Shown: positions 23,331 through 36,116, counted from the first letter of the stretch. The stretch is DNA of 64,000 bases from Calvatia gigantea (GCA_025093985.1 JACAAK010000006.1:2108001-2172000), one strand, 5' to 3'. Notes: generated from the sequence alone by a model not told the origin. Numbers and translations are program-made.

Positions 23331-24870
23331 CACCCTATCATCGATATATATCATCAAGTCCTCTATCCACCCGTCATTAATTCATTAATTCAGTTCCCAG
23401 CATCACCCCCTCTTCCCCACACCACTGGCCACCCCTCCCTCTGCGTCTTTGTAAATTAAGTGACATAGCGGCACTATGCGAAACACAAGGCATCCGTAGA
23501 AAAGGACACCTGCAAAGAAGCCCTCCTCGAAAGCAACCCGCCCAGGCGAACAGTTATAGAGGAACCCGCCCCTCCCCCTAGGTCCTTGTTCGTCCTCTCC
23601 CATCCATTCTAGCCCTCGTATGCTCTATCACAATGGTTAGTAACTGCTGAACGTTGAACTTTGGAACCGGCCAAAAACCCTCTGGATCTACCACCACACC
23701 CGTCGTCGCACTTTCGTCGGGGAGGTCAAAATATGGTCGCTTTGGGTTGTACAAACACCTTGTTTCCCGAGCCTGAACTAATGGAAAGTTCTTCAGTGAT
23801 GGGATCGCCTTTTGGACACGCAACGCACACTGCCAAACTTGACCAAATCTCTCACGATCCTCCACCTACCCGTCAATTAACTACAATATTGTCTGTCCAA
23901 AAAAGGACGGTATAATTTTCAGTGGTGGGTCCTTCACTCCTTCGGACAAGCCATGACTCACTGAGCAGGCAGGCACAAGGCCGTTTTTTCGCATGATGGT
24001 TTGAACTTTGCCAACGTTGCTATGGTTAATAGATATCCCGGTTTTGGTCGAGGTAAGGCGACCAATGTCACTGCCGCATAGAGGACCAACTGAAGGAAAT
24101 TTCCCATAGCGTTGAGATCACCCTCCAACGTGCAATCCTTGCTGCTTTCAACTCGGCTGCTCGTTATTTTCCATCCCTGTGTCATCCTGGTATCCGAGTG
24201 TAACACAAAATGATACGACTCGTTAGCGAATTAATTCTCAAATTTCCCCGTGCACCCCTCATGCGATCATCTCGAATCGACCAGAATCCCATATTGTCCC
24301 GGTCTCGACGACGAAGCCCAGTGACAAGCCCTTGGCGGGAACATGTGCTGATTGACGATCGACCCTATACAGGCTTGCAATGATGCAGAGCGCTACCTGG
24401 GCCCGAATCTTCGACTCAAGACCTTATAGAAACGTTTCCTGTGTGTCCCTCCCGGATGGCCAAGGCCGGCCCAGCTTTCTGGACTCGCCTCTGGCTCCCC
24501 CAGGCCTGTTCGTATTCGCCGTAACAACCGCCTTTTACATACAAGTGAGCCTGGTGTTAATAGTTGCCCATCCGTTTAATATCGCAACACTTAATAGTAT
24601 TCTTTTGCTCTCCCCAATGCGCTGTGTATCCACACCCTTGAATCCATTTTGTTTAGGGTGTAGAACACTAAAAAGTGAATCCTCGTCGCGTCCGAGTTGT
24701 TACGATCTCTTGCGAATTTACATTCGTGCTCAAGTCTAAGAGTCTCAGGACAGATCCGTAATCCTCGACCTCGACGAAACTGTTATTTATGCCACACTTC
24801 ACAAGCTCCACTCTGTGATCAGGGAACATCTCCCAGACTGAAATGTCTGGGTGTCGTCCCTACGTACTTC
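23330..24870 (+). pseudogene. Old NACHT NTPase remnant 3
   Basis: Leader and basic N-terminus about 23330-23880. At 24220-24330 is a worn copy of the FP.APL..SRPEPHIV segment (here NRPESHIV-like). At 24470-24540 is a match to GALGLFVFARTA (PPGLFVFAVTTA). At 24760-24840 is a match to LDKNVVYSSLHKLHSVLEI (LDETVIYATLHKLHSVI). The Walker A region is lost. Stops and frameshifts are frequent; it belongs to the diverged subfamily of remnants 1, 2 and 4. Confidence 0.68.
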
Positions 24871-26850
24871 ATTTGTTAACTGCCTGATGGGCCGAAAAAA
24901 TCCAACGATTCTCATATCAACCCCAGCCGAACTACAGTATGGGGTATGTCATTCAGGGCCTTTGCGAGATTGGTACGGGGGACCCCAGAACAGGAGATTA
25001 AAATCACCTGTATTTCGAGCTTGGAAGGACTAAAGCACGCCAAGCTACTTACATCTCTGATTTGAGGTTCCCCACGAACGTAGCGGAGATCTATTGACAA
25101 TGTACAACCACCATTGTAACATTCCTTGACTGGGATCACCGGGTCTAATAGTGGAGGGCCACTCTTGTCCTAACAAGTCCAAGTTCAGATACACCTACTA
25201 AAAGTATCCCGGACACGAGAACGAGACCCGGACAAACAGATAGCCAGAGCCCCACACTGCCCAACGGCATGCGCAATAAGCGAAACGTGAGGACTAACTT
25301 GGTTAGTTGCGAACGCTTCATGCTCCACCAAAAAAAAAAAAGTATCCCGGACATCCTACATCCAACAAAAGACACCTTGAATAGGTCATTTACACCAGAG
25401 GTTAGAAGAGCACCTCGCAAATTTCTGATCTCCGGTCAGGGACATTCCAACGGCATCATGACACGGTTTCGCTCCCATATTGCAACCATGAGTTGAGAGC
25501 CGTAGCACTTGCAAAGGTCAAGGGTGTATTCGGTGAGGTTGAGTTGTAGGATCAATTACATTTCGAGCATGATTAGAACGAGACTAGTCTGCAAGGGCCA
25601 TAATCCACAAGCATCTCAGCCAGGGTGATCACGCATGGTGCATCCAGACTCTTAATTTCACTAAGGTCAACGACTTTTGGGTGCGGTTGCGTTCAGGTAC
25701 CCACACGAGGTACATGACCCGTTTCTTCATCCAAACCATTAACGTTCGGCATAACCTCAAATTAGGAAGAATCGTGGCCCACCGGTAAACTGCTACCTTT
25801 TAAATTTAACGCCCACAAAGTCCCAAAACATGGGAGTTGGTCCAACGGGCTCACGCAACCCAAGAAGACTGTGCTTAGACCCGTATCATGCCTTACGAAA
25901 GCAATACTGATCCCTCTTGTCTTGTGTATTTGTATCCGTGTTTATATCCCTCTGGAACTGTAGGTGAGGCACAGGGTGCTCGCTGCGACGCTACCTTGAG
26001 AGATGATCTGGTAGTCAGCGTCAAGTCCCTGGCATTGAGCTATTGTGGAGACTGCACATTGGCTGCCTTCGGAACGGCACCCAACGAGCATCTCACACTA
26101 ATCAGTCCGCCCTCCGAAGATTTCGTCACCCCGACCATTCATCGATCCGTCGCCGATCCGCTTGTTCCTCGCTCACTACACAAACCGTCCATTTTGCCTG
26201 CCATACGTCGTGTTTTAGACCAATACCCACTTTAATAAAATTTCACCGCACACCTTTCTCGTTATTGACATTTTTTTTTTCTAATTCAGACTCTTCGCCT
26301 CCGTAGTTGCACATTCACTTGTTATGTTTGAAAATTTCCAACATTTTACCACAGCTCCCTAGCCTAACCTTCATTATACTAACTCAACACATTTGCTATA
26401 CAGATTCAGTACTTTGTCGGACGCAGTCACACCCTATTTTCGTTGAACCGCCGCCTCATCTCTTCACTATTTTCCGCCAGAAGGTCACCAGTACACGTCT
26501 CTTGTTCCAACGATACATCAGGCGCATCAGCCGCTTGCATAGGATTCGCCGAAGAGTGCCTTGACGGTGGCAACAGAGGATTGGATAGAGGTGGTACCGC
26601 AAGGCGGCGGTGATAGATGTGCCTGGTGGGGGTGTCGCTCCAGCAACTTGAGACGGATGCGGTTGGTGTAGGTGCAGCTGAAGACACGGCTTCCTGGGCT
26701 GGAGCGCGTTGGAGAGATGGAGACTACTCGAGTAGGGCGGGTAGTGTGTATGGATAGTCGCTGATCATGAGACACCTAGCCAGCACTACCTGTAGAGTTG
26801 GTACGATGTGTTATAGAGATATATGTTTCAGTGGATAGAGGCAGAAGCAA
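24870..26850. other. No identifiable gene
   Basis: ORFs are short (under about 115 codons) and match none of the local families. There is an 11-A run near 25330 and a poly-T run near 26270. Nothing here recurs clearly elsewhere in the window. It may be unique spacer between two rearranged blocks. Confidence 0.4.
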
Positions 26851-28640
26851 CAAAAAGGCGGCAACGAGGGTACAAGTATAACGTGCCTCATTTTGATGGT
26901 CGTCAGAACTTCATGACAAGTGGATGATTTCCGAGTGTTCAACGAACGGTGAAGGACGACAGGCGAGTAGTAACGGGGAAAACTCGATGGCACCCTAGAG
27001 TAGTCTGCCAGCTCTCATGTATCGGGACTCGCGTTGCCATCAGAATGCGGGGAACAGCGATGAAAGGTCAGGAGCCTGTCATCGTTATCATCACCATCGG
27101 CATTGGTGGTGTGAGCCCGGTGACAGCGACGGTAGTGGAGGGCGAAGCAAAGCAGGGTATTCAGGTAACAACGCGGAGGACGTGAAGCGGACAAAAGTGT
27201 TCCGCCCCGACACATCAAACACAGGCGTGAAGAGGACACTACATATCCCTTTCCCTCGAGGAGGGACTCTCAAGCCCAAGAGAGCCACCGGAACCAGGGA
27301 GGAAAAGGGAAAAGGCCGCAAAATCGCGGTGAACAGAGTAAAAGGTAAAAGTGAAAGGAGATGAACGAAACGAGGAATCAGACCCACCCTTGCCAGTCTC
27401 TGCACCTGCACCTTCCAGATCCACGCCCATCCTGTTGTCCTAGCCATCCAAGTCCGGTGTTGGACCAGGTCCTCCTGAAGCTCCCGCACTTGCGCCTTCG
27501 CCTTTGGGTGTTAGCTTCATCCTCACTCCCTTCAATTTCCCAGCCCATATCATCTACTTCAAAGTCTTCTTTGAGCTTAGCCTACGTACGGCAGAGTAGG
27601 CATGATAATGACGGACGGTGGGTTTCAAGGATGGGTTGGATGTATTTGTAGTGAAATGTGTGCAGGCAGGGGGTGATGGGAAGCGTTTGACGAAGTCGTT
27701 ACACTGAATAGACCTATGCATACGTGAGCTTGTGAGGAAAAAGGGAGAGGTTTGGAGATGGACAGATACAGTAGCCAAGTAAGCCTTGAGCTTTGAATTT
27801 TTCGGAGGTTGGTCCTGCAAGTTGACCACCGTTATGCAGGAGAAGTGCGAGCACTCTGAGATTCTTGAACGGACTCGTGTTACCAAGGCGATTAAACAGG
27901 AGTGTATGAAATGAGGACGCAAGGACTCACTTAAAAGCACTATCCCCATGCTGTCACTCGTGTCCGACTAACTTCCCCACAATCCACACCTAACTTCATC
28001 ACATTCTCATCCTTGACCCGAAACGGCTTCTCTCCGCTTCTGCTACGCTCAGCGTAATGGTACAAAAACGTGCCCAAACACGACTTGGTATCCCTCACGA
28101 AAAAATTTCCACGGCCCTCGGCCTATATTTCTACGTGGTCCGAAGAGGCGACCTTTGGTCAAAAAAAGAGCCGCTGGAATCGAGAGAGTGGATGACTGCG
28201 GGACCTGGACGAGAGCAGCTTGTTTCGGCCAGCGCGGAGGGTGGAGTTGCTTTCCCGGAGGTTGTGGCCAATGGGACTGAAATGGACTGAGCGGCAAGAG
28301 TCGAGGTGGGGGACTATGAGCGTATACGGTGTGCCGGTGCGTTAGAATCCAGACTCAGATTGGTAGGGAGTGACAATATGCTGGTGATATTGGCACGGCT
28401 TGATTGAGCTGCTACCTTGGGCACCATGCCAACGACTCCCCCTTCTTGGATTTATTTCACGTTGTCCGCTGGACGGCGGCAATGGAGCATCTCCTGCTGT
28501 TGTGTGTGAGGTGGACGCCCAAAGTGCTTGGGTGGGTTGTCACCGCCGTTCTGTCGTTGGTCCAGCCTGGAGAACATTGGATGGGAGAGGAGAGAGCTCA
28601 TGTGTGCAGTTTCCAGCGGTACCGGTGCTTAACTTAAGCT
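26850..28640 (-). pseudogene. FHA-RING ligase pseudogene, copy F6
   Basis: Intron-3 block about 26870-27360, C-terminal tail and RING second half about 27370-27720 (the CSHTFHYKC region decayed), exon 2 about 27780-27900, FHA end about 27990-28140, N-terminal region to about 28640. The RING piece is closest to copy F3, sharing the same altered residues. Frameshifted throughout. Confidence 0.75.
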
Positions 28641-28649
28641 TAAGGCCTT

Positions 28650-29566
28650 AAGGGACTGAGACGAGTCGTCTGAAAAATCTGGAAATTAGTTGAGTACATC
28701 GGCAATATCCGCCTCCCGCAAAATGTCGCCCATTCTTCCACGGTCAATGTTAACGTGAGATCGCGCCGTGATAATGTGGGGACACTGCTTTCATATTCAC
28801 CTGGTCCTACAGATCTTCAAAACTTCAGCCTCACCCTTCGTGACGCTCCCACTTTGGCCTGCGGATACCACACGCCTGATGACTTCCCACTTCCAGTGCG
28901 GCCAAGCCTCCACAACGTCTCATTTTCCCTCAAGAACTCGCGGGAAAGTACCTTCTCGGCAGTGATTTTTCCTGTCCTTGCTATGCTAATTGCCAACACC
29001 TTCTGCAGCCTCTTCGTCGTGTGAGGTATTACACGTTCAGCAACTTAGTGCCCACTGCCACCTGTTCTGGCTGCTCTGCATGGTGTTATGATCAGGATTG
29101 CGCGTCGCTGTCCCAGGGAAGCCCCATTCGTTATCGGATTCAAAGTCCCTTTGTAAAACACTTTCATCCAAGCCAATAAAAACGCCCTTTCAAAAATTTC
29201 TCAACATCGGCCACGACAATGAGGATCTTGGTTTTTCTTCAATCTGTTTCACTCAAATCAATCTGACGATCTCATCACCTCGTGGTAAATGAAGAGCGTT
29301 CCACAGCAGATTCATGACACTTAGGCAAGTTATTTTAAGTACCAGACGCCATGCATATCAATATCAAAGGTAAATCACAGCTCAAGCGCCCACAGCTTCT
29401 TCCCCTTTTTTTCTCCCTACACCCTCCTTCCCCCCACATCCATCAGGACCTCATCCATCCTTCCCCATCACATCACAGAAGTATGCAAAGATCAAGAAAT
29501 CGTCCGAGAACAGTAAGGCTGCAGTCCCCGTCGCTGAGGATAACCGACTCTCGCTCTTTCCGAGAA
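28650..29566 (+). pseudogene. NACHT promoter plus exon-1 stub, truncated by recombination
   Basis: The leader matches that of paralogs A to E, including a worn TATA element (TATTTTAA, 29331-29338), the ACCAGACGCC block, and a start codon at 29483 followed by an exon-1-like reading (MQRSRNRPRTVRLQSPS). At about 29562-29570 the sequence switches abruptly to the C-terminal-tail exon of an FHA-RING copy. No NACHT domain follows, so only the 5' end of a sixth recent paralog remains. Confidence 0.75.
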
Positions 29567-30345
29567 GAAAAGTCAGACTCATCTCCACTAGCCCCTACAC
29601 CCGCACCCCCAGGTCCCGCAAGCACGATACCTGGCCTCTCCTGATCTACATCTATCCTATCATTCTCGTTATCCACGTCTGGCATGCACCGGCATTCCCG
29701 CCTCCAGTAGCGTTCCTGTTAGCTTCGTCCTCACCACTCCCAACCTCCCAACTCACCTTGTCAACGTCAACGCCTTCCTCAAGATTAGCATATGTCCGAC
29801 AGAGCGGGCACGAAAACAACGGATGGTGTATTTCGAAGATGGGCTGGATGCATTTGTAGTGGAATGTATGCGGGTGGGGTGCGACGAAGAGTGGTTCACG
29901 GATCGTTATACTAAATAAACCTGTTATGCAAACATTTGAGCTTGTGAAGGGGGAGACGCAAGGGGGTGGTGAGACGGTGTTCTTATAGATGCAGCAGTCG
30001 GGTATGCCTAACGCTTTGATCTTTGCTGGGAGTGCAAGCACTTTGAGTTCTTGAGTGCATTCGTGCTGCGGGGGGCAGTTAAACTGAAGTACATGGGAAG
30101 GTCACAGAACGGGTTACTTTGAAAGTATTAATTCCATGCTGTCATTCCCGTCGAATCTCAGCTCTAATCGACCCATGTTTCTGCCTGCACCCGAAAAATG
30201 ACTTTTGACCTAAAAGCGAGTTCACTGATTCAGCGTGTGGATGTGTTGGATTGGGACAATTACGGTTAACGAAGGTGATAGTTACTGTTGTTCATTATTC
30301 TCCAGCCGCTGACGATCCAAGGCTAAGCGCCAGGCTCCGGACTTC
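29566..30345 (-). pseudogene. FHA-RING ligase pseudogene, copy F7 (partial)
   Basis: Tail and RING second half about 29570-29940. The minus strand reads PHTFHYKCIQPIFEIHHPLF then CPLCRTYANLEE, the best preserved RING half after the parent. Exon 2 is at about 29980-30080, then short FHA pieces to about 30220. Most of the FHA domain and the N-terminus are missing. Confidence 0.78.
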
Positions 30346-30745
30346 ATGTTGTGTAGCTAGACCCGTGCCATTGGCTCGCATGTATGAAGACTTGCGGGTG
30401 CCTTGGCAATAGCGGCTGAGGCCTCACTGTTGCCAACACCCTCCACAGTTCCTTCATCATGCGAGTTTGTGCTGCAGGCTTGACTTCCCCTGTGTTTGGC
30501 TGCGAAATTATGCACGTTAAGCGGCTTGATGTTCACAGGCCACTGCCACCTGTTCAGGATGTCACGAATGGGGTTAGGATCACTGATCATAGAACATTAA
30601 ACGCCGTTGGATGTCGAACGTTGAACGTTGAATATTGAATGTTGTCTCAGGGAAGTTATCTCACGGTACCCATCCCATTTCGGATTCCGTCTCCTTGCCA
30701 AACGTCTCTCGGCCGCACCCATAAAAACGCCTCCTCAACGTTCCC

Positions 30746-31056
30746 TGTTGAGAGACAAACCCGCATCGATCCCCGGAATGATAGGAGGAGTCGACAGCAG
30801 GAAAAGCGTCGGTGAACGACACAGACCAAGAATTTCCGTTTTCGAAATTTGTCTCATCTTCGTAATCCATAGTTTATAAGAAACTGTCTCGCCTCTCAAC
30901 CACCTCAGTTCTCGCGCTTCGAGACTGAGGGGAGCATGTTCTTTTAGTGTAGTCCAACTGTAGCTAACCTGTATTATAGAGTTCTGTACTTAGGTAGTTA
31001 TTCAATACAAAGAGTTCTCGCGCTTCGAGACTGAGAGTTCTGTACTTAGTCTTACA
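30746..31056. mobile_element. Solo LTR, 311 bp, flanked by TTCCC target duplication
   Basis: Begins TGTTGAGAGACAAACCC and ends CTTAGTCTTACA (TG...CA ends). A 5-bp direct repeat TTCCC lies on each side (30741-30745 and 31057-31061). The paralogous promoter of NACHT-D (about 35970-35990) continues straight across this point, which gives the empty site. Inside, the strings GTTCTCGCGCTTCGAGACTG and AGTTCTGTACTTAG each occur twice. The TGTTGAGA start resembles Copia-type LTRs, but no internal region is present to confirm the family. It sits about 260 bp before the NACHT-C start codon, in the promoter. Confidence 0.85.
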
Positions 31057-31189
31057 TTCCCGACATCGACCGCGACATTGAAGATCTTTCTTGATGGTAC
31101 TTTGTCACTCTCAGGTCCATCCCCGGCTCTACTCGAACCAAATTGACGATCCCATTGTCTCATGGTAAATGAATAACACTTGGACAACT

Positions 31190-31197
31190 TATATCAA
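31190..31197 (+). promoter_or_regulatory. TATA-like element of NACHT-C
   Basis: TATATCAA, 130 bp before the start codon. One base differs from the TATATTAA of the other paralogs. The solo LTR lies just upstream. Confidence 0.45.
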
Positions 31198-31319
31198 GTG
31201 TTAGACGCCTGCTTATCAAAGGCACACCTGGCTGCATGGCACTCAGCTTCTCCTTCTTTCTCGCCACTTCCGCTTTCCCCCTCATTCGCAATCCTTTACC
31301 ACACCAACATCACAGAGAT

Positions 31320-33688
31320 ATGGAAAGAACAGCACGTCACTCGAGAACAGCAAGGTTGCGGGTCTCATCTTCAAGGATAACTCGCTCTGGCTCTCACCGA
31401 GGTCAGCCAATCTTATTGGACGCAGCTGAGTCTTCTTCCAATGGCGGGTGCTTCAACTCTCCCCCATCCTCGCTCGAAACTCATAAGGGCTTAGTGACGA
31501 GCGCAAGCAGCATTCTTTCCGGCTCTCGCGATTTTGTCGTCAATAATGCAACATTCAACGTCCAAGGAGAGCGTGATATCGTTGCTCAAGGTGAAATATG
31601 GGCAATGCACTTCCATTATTACTGTCAACTGACAATGTCTAATTTCCTGTAGGCATGAAAGAACTTTCCAAGCGTATTATTGACGGGGTGGAGTACGACT
31701 CTTCCCTTGGTGATCCCCCACCTCAGTGTCATCCTGGTACACGGGTTCAACTCAACGGGAAGATCAACACGTGGTTCCACAACAAGGAACGAGAGAAGGC
31801 GCTTCTATGGCTTAACGGGCCCGCTGGTGTTGGCAAATCTGCCGTAATCCAGACCTTCGCCGAGTCCCTCGCCGAGTCCGATTGCCTTGGAGCAACATTG
31901 TTCTTTTCGAGACCTAACAATAGAAAAGACCCTCAGCGTGTCTTCATCACCATCGCCTTCCAATTGGCAACAAGGATACCCGCTTACCAAACTTACATCA
32001 CGGAACAAATTGTTTTCGATCCGAGTTTGTTGAAGAAGGGGATGAGAGAGCAGTTCCGAACCTTCATTATTGAGCCATTTATAAACCAGGGGATTGGAAC
32101 AGGAGAAGGTCCTTGGGGTATCTTGTTGGATGGTTTGGACGAATGCGACGGGGTGGATGAGCAGTGCAGAATTGTACGACTTGTCAACGACTTCATCCTC
32201 AAATTTCCCAACGCACCGCTCGTGTGGGCTATCGCGAGTCGACCAGAACCCCACATCGTAGCCACCTTCGCCAACAAGGTAGTTACTCTAAGCCATTGGT
32301 CAGAGTATATACCAATCGACTCTACCGAAGCTTGTCGGGACGTCGAGCGCTACCTGAACACTAACTTTGCGGCCATGCGGGAACAGTATCCATACGTTCC
32401 TTCCAGCTGGCCAAGCGAAACCAAATTTATGAAACTTGCCAATGGTGCATTAGGCCTTTTTGTCTTTGCGAGAACAGCGGTTCGTTTCATGGAAGACCCC
32501 AATTACGCCGATCCCGTATCTCGACTAAACCTGATCCTAGCTGTCATTGACCATTTGGATGTCAGAGTGACTGATGATCACCCCTTCGCACTCCTCGATG
32601 CATTGTATACCCAGATCCTCATATCTATCCCAGCACCATTATGGCATACAACAAAACGAATCCTTGGATTTATTCTTTGTACGCAGTCTAGCTCTACCTC
32701 TGACGGGCTTTCATACCCCCTCGAATCTCATAATCTCGCAGGAGCATCCATCATCCTCGGTTTTGAACAAAGTGTTGTGTACAGTTCTCTCCACAAACTC
32801 CACTCTGTCCTCGAAATTCCACCCCCCGAAGATGCGCATAGTTCCAGAGTGTCGTTCCTCCATGCTTCTTTCGGGGACTTCCTCACAGATCGGATCAGAT
32901 CCAAGAACTTTTTCATCGATCGTGGTGAATATGTCGATGAGATCACCCACTACCTTTATAAACTGTACCTTAATAAACCTTGGGACAACGGGTGGGCTGC
33001 GTACGCCCCCCAACTATCGACAGCTGTGGGGAGGGCTTTCTACCGGGAACTCAAGCGAGACGCCGAGGATAGTCTATACTATGTCCTTACCGGAAAACTC
33101 AGGACCAGTCGGTGGAGGGGGCCCTTTGTGTCCCAACAGGATCGATACGAATGCCTGGATGTTCTAAGTCAAATCAATACTGTGGAGCCCTACCAGGTTG
33201 GTCATTTTGCAGCTGAAGTTACCGATTTTTTGTTCAAACTCTGGGATGTATGCCTACCTCTCATGTGGCACATTGACATTTCGATCGCTGACTATCAATC
33301 GACAGAAGTTCCCAAGGGAACTAGAAAGCCGAGGGCTATGCAAACAACTCCCATTGCAAGACCTTAAGGTGGATCACCTGGATCGTGGAAATTACAAGCC
33401 TATCTGTGTCTCCCGTGGTAAGGAAGAGATGGGAACATCGGTGAGAAAACAACATGTTTGATTTACGGTGGAGGGTTTTCTCACTAAATCGTCGGTATTT
33501 TTTAGTGTACAGATTCTCCCCATGTTCTGCAGGAGCTGCTATCACTTCAATGGTATGACCCCCAGACTCGCGTTCTAGTTTATGGGAGTACACCGGGAAA
33601 GAGGAATGCATTTATTCGACTTGAGATCTATTTAGTACGAGGGATGGCCCCCAACAGGCAATACTACTGTATCCCATACCCCTATTAG
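31320..33688 (+). CDS. NACHT NTPase (NLR-like), paralog C, intact, 710 or 727 aa
   Basis: Exons 31320-31443, 31495-31590, 31653-33247, 33306-33440 and 33506-33688. Walker A GPAGVGKS (about 129-136) and Walker B LLDGLDECDG are intact, followed by IASRPEPHIV. The tail ends YYCIPYPY. The N-terminal motif reads SRDFVVNNATFNVQ. Intron 1 is odd: the donor is GC instead of GT, the interval is 51 nt (a multiple of three) and has no stop, so it can be spliced as a GC-AG intron (710 aa) or read through (727 aa). Compared with D, exon 4 is rearranged around CVSRGKEEMGTS but keeps the frame. As a STAND NTPase it should act as an ATP-driven switch; partners are unknown. Confidence 0.87.
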
Positions 33689-33699
33689 TCGTTTCTGGT

Positions 33700-34100
33700 G
33701 TGTATATCTAATTTTAGTCCAGAAATTTGCCGCACATACGAAAATGTACAAGCAGACACGTCTGGCACCATGGGCGCTAGTGCTAACAAAGCATGGCGGT
33801 GTCGGTTTTTCGATTTGATATCTATAAAGTTCATCCCATTAGTAGTCCATGTTGAGCATCAGCTGATAATGCGATGACCCAGTTCAGAGGTTAAGTTACT
33901 GCGGTTTTACTGGACTCCTCTGCGAACGAACAAAACTATCTGATTCCAATGCATGTGCTCCTATTAAGAAGGCAGCAAGAAGGCAAATGGAAAACCGGGG
34001 GAAATCGTCTGTACACCGGCACTCCAGACGCCCTGATACTTTTGGGAGCAAGAACAAATACGTTAACCATGTACTAAAAAGGAGGTTTTCTGCCCCCGCC
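33700..34100. other. Intergenic region between NACHT-C and F8
   Basis: Partly matches the 3'-flank block at 20.23 and 45.56 kb (about 33810-33970). No gene is seen. Confidence 0.5.
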
Positions 34101-34109
34101 ACATATGAA

Positions 34110-35730
34110 AGAAGGCGTAAAAAGCCTGACATTCCTTTTTTCAGGGTAAAGCACTTAGGCCACAGGGGCGAGGGTCGGCCTCACCTCCACCCGTTTTCCC
34201 ACCTTCATCGTATCGTCCTTGTGGTCCACGTCCAGTGCAGGATGAAAACTTTCAGGTTTTCCAGGACCTGGACCGTTGCCGGAATCCCCGCCTTCAGCAC
34301 ATTCTTGTTAGCTTCCTCCTTGCTTTTTTCAACCTCCCAGCTCGCCTCATCCACTTCAGCGTCTTCTTCGAGGTTAGCATACGTCCGACAGAGTGGACAC
34401 GAGAACGACAAATAGTATGTTTCGAGCATAGATCAGATGCATCTGCGGTGGAATGTACGTGAGCAGGAAACAATAAGAAATGCTTGACGGATTGTTGTGC
34501 TGAGTAGACCTGTGCCGATGTGAGCTTAGGAGGAGAGGAGGGAAAGAGCTGTAAGACGGACAGATACAGCAGTCGGGTATGCCGAAAGCTTTGATTTCTT
34601 TCCAAACGTTGGGCCTGCGAGGTGGCGGCTGTTGTGTGCGGGAATCCGAGCGCTTTGAGGTCCTTAGGCGCATTTGTGCTGTGTGAAATGATTAAGCCTA
34701 AGTACATGGGAGGTCACAGAAGGACTTACTTAAAGGCATTGGCTCCATACTACCACTTGCGTTCGATCCCGACTCTAGCCTTCAACTGGACTTAATCGTA
34801 TAAAATTTCCCACCGGCTTCATCCCATATTTCTGCACGAGCCCGAGAGATGACTTTCGAGCAGAAAGCAGGTCTATCGGAGCTGAGAGGGTTGGTAGCTG
34901 CGGGACCTGGACCAGAGCGGTGTGTGAACCGACCAATACGGAGGGCGGATTCACTTTCCCCCGTATCGCAAGCAATGGGACCGAAACGGAGTGAACAGCA
35001 AGAGCCAAGAGGAGGTACGAGGTGTATACACGCGTGAGCGCATTAAAATTGGGATTGGTCGGGAACAACGATGTGCAGGTAGTATTGTTGAGGTTCGATT
35101 GAGATGTTGCCGGACGTGCGGTACCGCGCCTCTCCTTCCCTTCGGCCAAGAATGTTGGAAAACCAGCGAGGGCCATGGAACAAGATGGATTCGGCATGTG
35201 GATGTTGGATTTATAACTGAGAGGCAGGCATGCAGAGTCCGTCGGGCGAGGAATTGTCGAACAGTTAATGTCAATGTTGTGCCTCGGGCCGCAGGCAGGA
35301 GAATAAGGGCTGGGAGGAAGGGTTGGCTGGTGGAGGGCGGATAACTGATGAGTGGTCGCAGGCGGAAAGTACCAAAGAACTTGTGTTTTAATCGTGGAGG
35401 AAAGAGGGGATTGCAGGGCAGAAGGGAAGAGGTTCTACGCGGTGGAAACAGGTGCTAGAAGATGAGAGATGTGATTTGAAATTTGAGTCGTTGAGTGTGG
35501 ACGTTGTTCGGTGGTTGGGCCTATTAAGATGGATATGGGTGAAGACCCGGAAATGAGGGTGACGACGGAAGAGCCGAGGAATACACGCTGCAGCGTTAGA
35601 GCTTGGGTTGATGAATATGAGTCGGATGGCTGCCAGGGCTATCTTGTGTGGTCAGACTTACATCATTAGCTTGCCTGCACGAAGACCAGTAAGTGACCTA
35701 CAGTATAATGCAATTGGACGTGGGTCGTGG
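34110..35730 (-). pseudogene. FHA-RING ligase pseudogene, copy F8
   Basis: Sister of F2 by shared variants. Tail and RING second half about 34180-34500 (the minus strand still reads CPLCRTYANLEEDAEVDE), exon 2 about 34560-34690, FHA about 34740-35030, N-terminal region to about 35340, then 5' flank collinear with 9.45-9.75 kb to 35730. Frameshifts separate every domain. Confidence 0.78.
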
Positions 35731-35820
35731 TAGTGATGTTAACGGTCCCAGCGCTTAACCTTTTATGGGTCAAATTTTGCCCATATAAGGTTAAGCGCCC
35801 TGAACCGTTAACCACACTAC
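35730..35820. repeat. 91-bp near-perfect palindrome (foldback/MITE-like)
   Basis: Two arms of about 41 bp start GTAGTGATGTTAACGG on the left and end CCGTTAACCACACTAC on the right. They share GCGCTTAACCTT and its complement, and are separated by a loop of about 10 nt. There are few mismatches and one short indel. It lies exactly where the 5' flank of F8 meets the NACHT-D promoter. No ORF. It could be a tiny foldback element or a palindrome formed at a repair junction. Confidence 0.8.
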
Positions 35821-36116
35821 GTTTGAGCGGCTTGGTGCCACTGCCGCCCGTTTAGTGTCAGCGTTGCATGTTACTTCTCACGGGTTACTGTCTTCGGGAA
35901 GCCCCGTTCCATTTCAGATTATATGTCTCTTGAAAAACATCTCTCGGCCATGCCAACAAAAACGCCTTCTCAATGTTTTCGACACCGACCACTACAATGA
36001 AGACCTTTTCTAATAGTATTTTGCCGCTCTCAGGTCCATTCCTCGGTCCCGCTCGAATCAAACTGATGACCTATCATCTCATCGCCTCATGGTAAAGGAA
36101 CAACACCCGGGCAACT

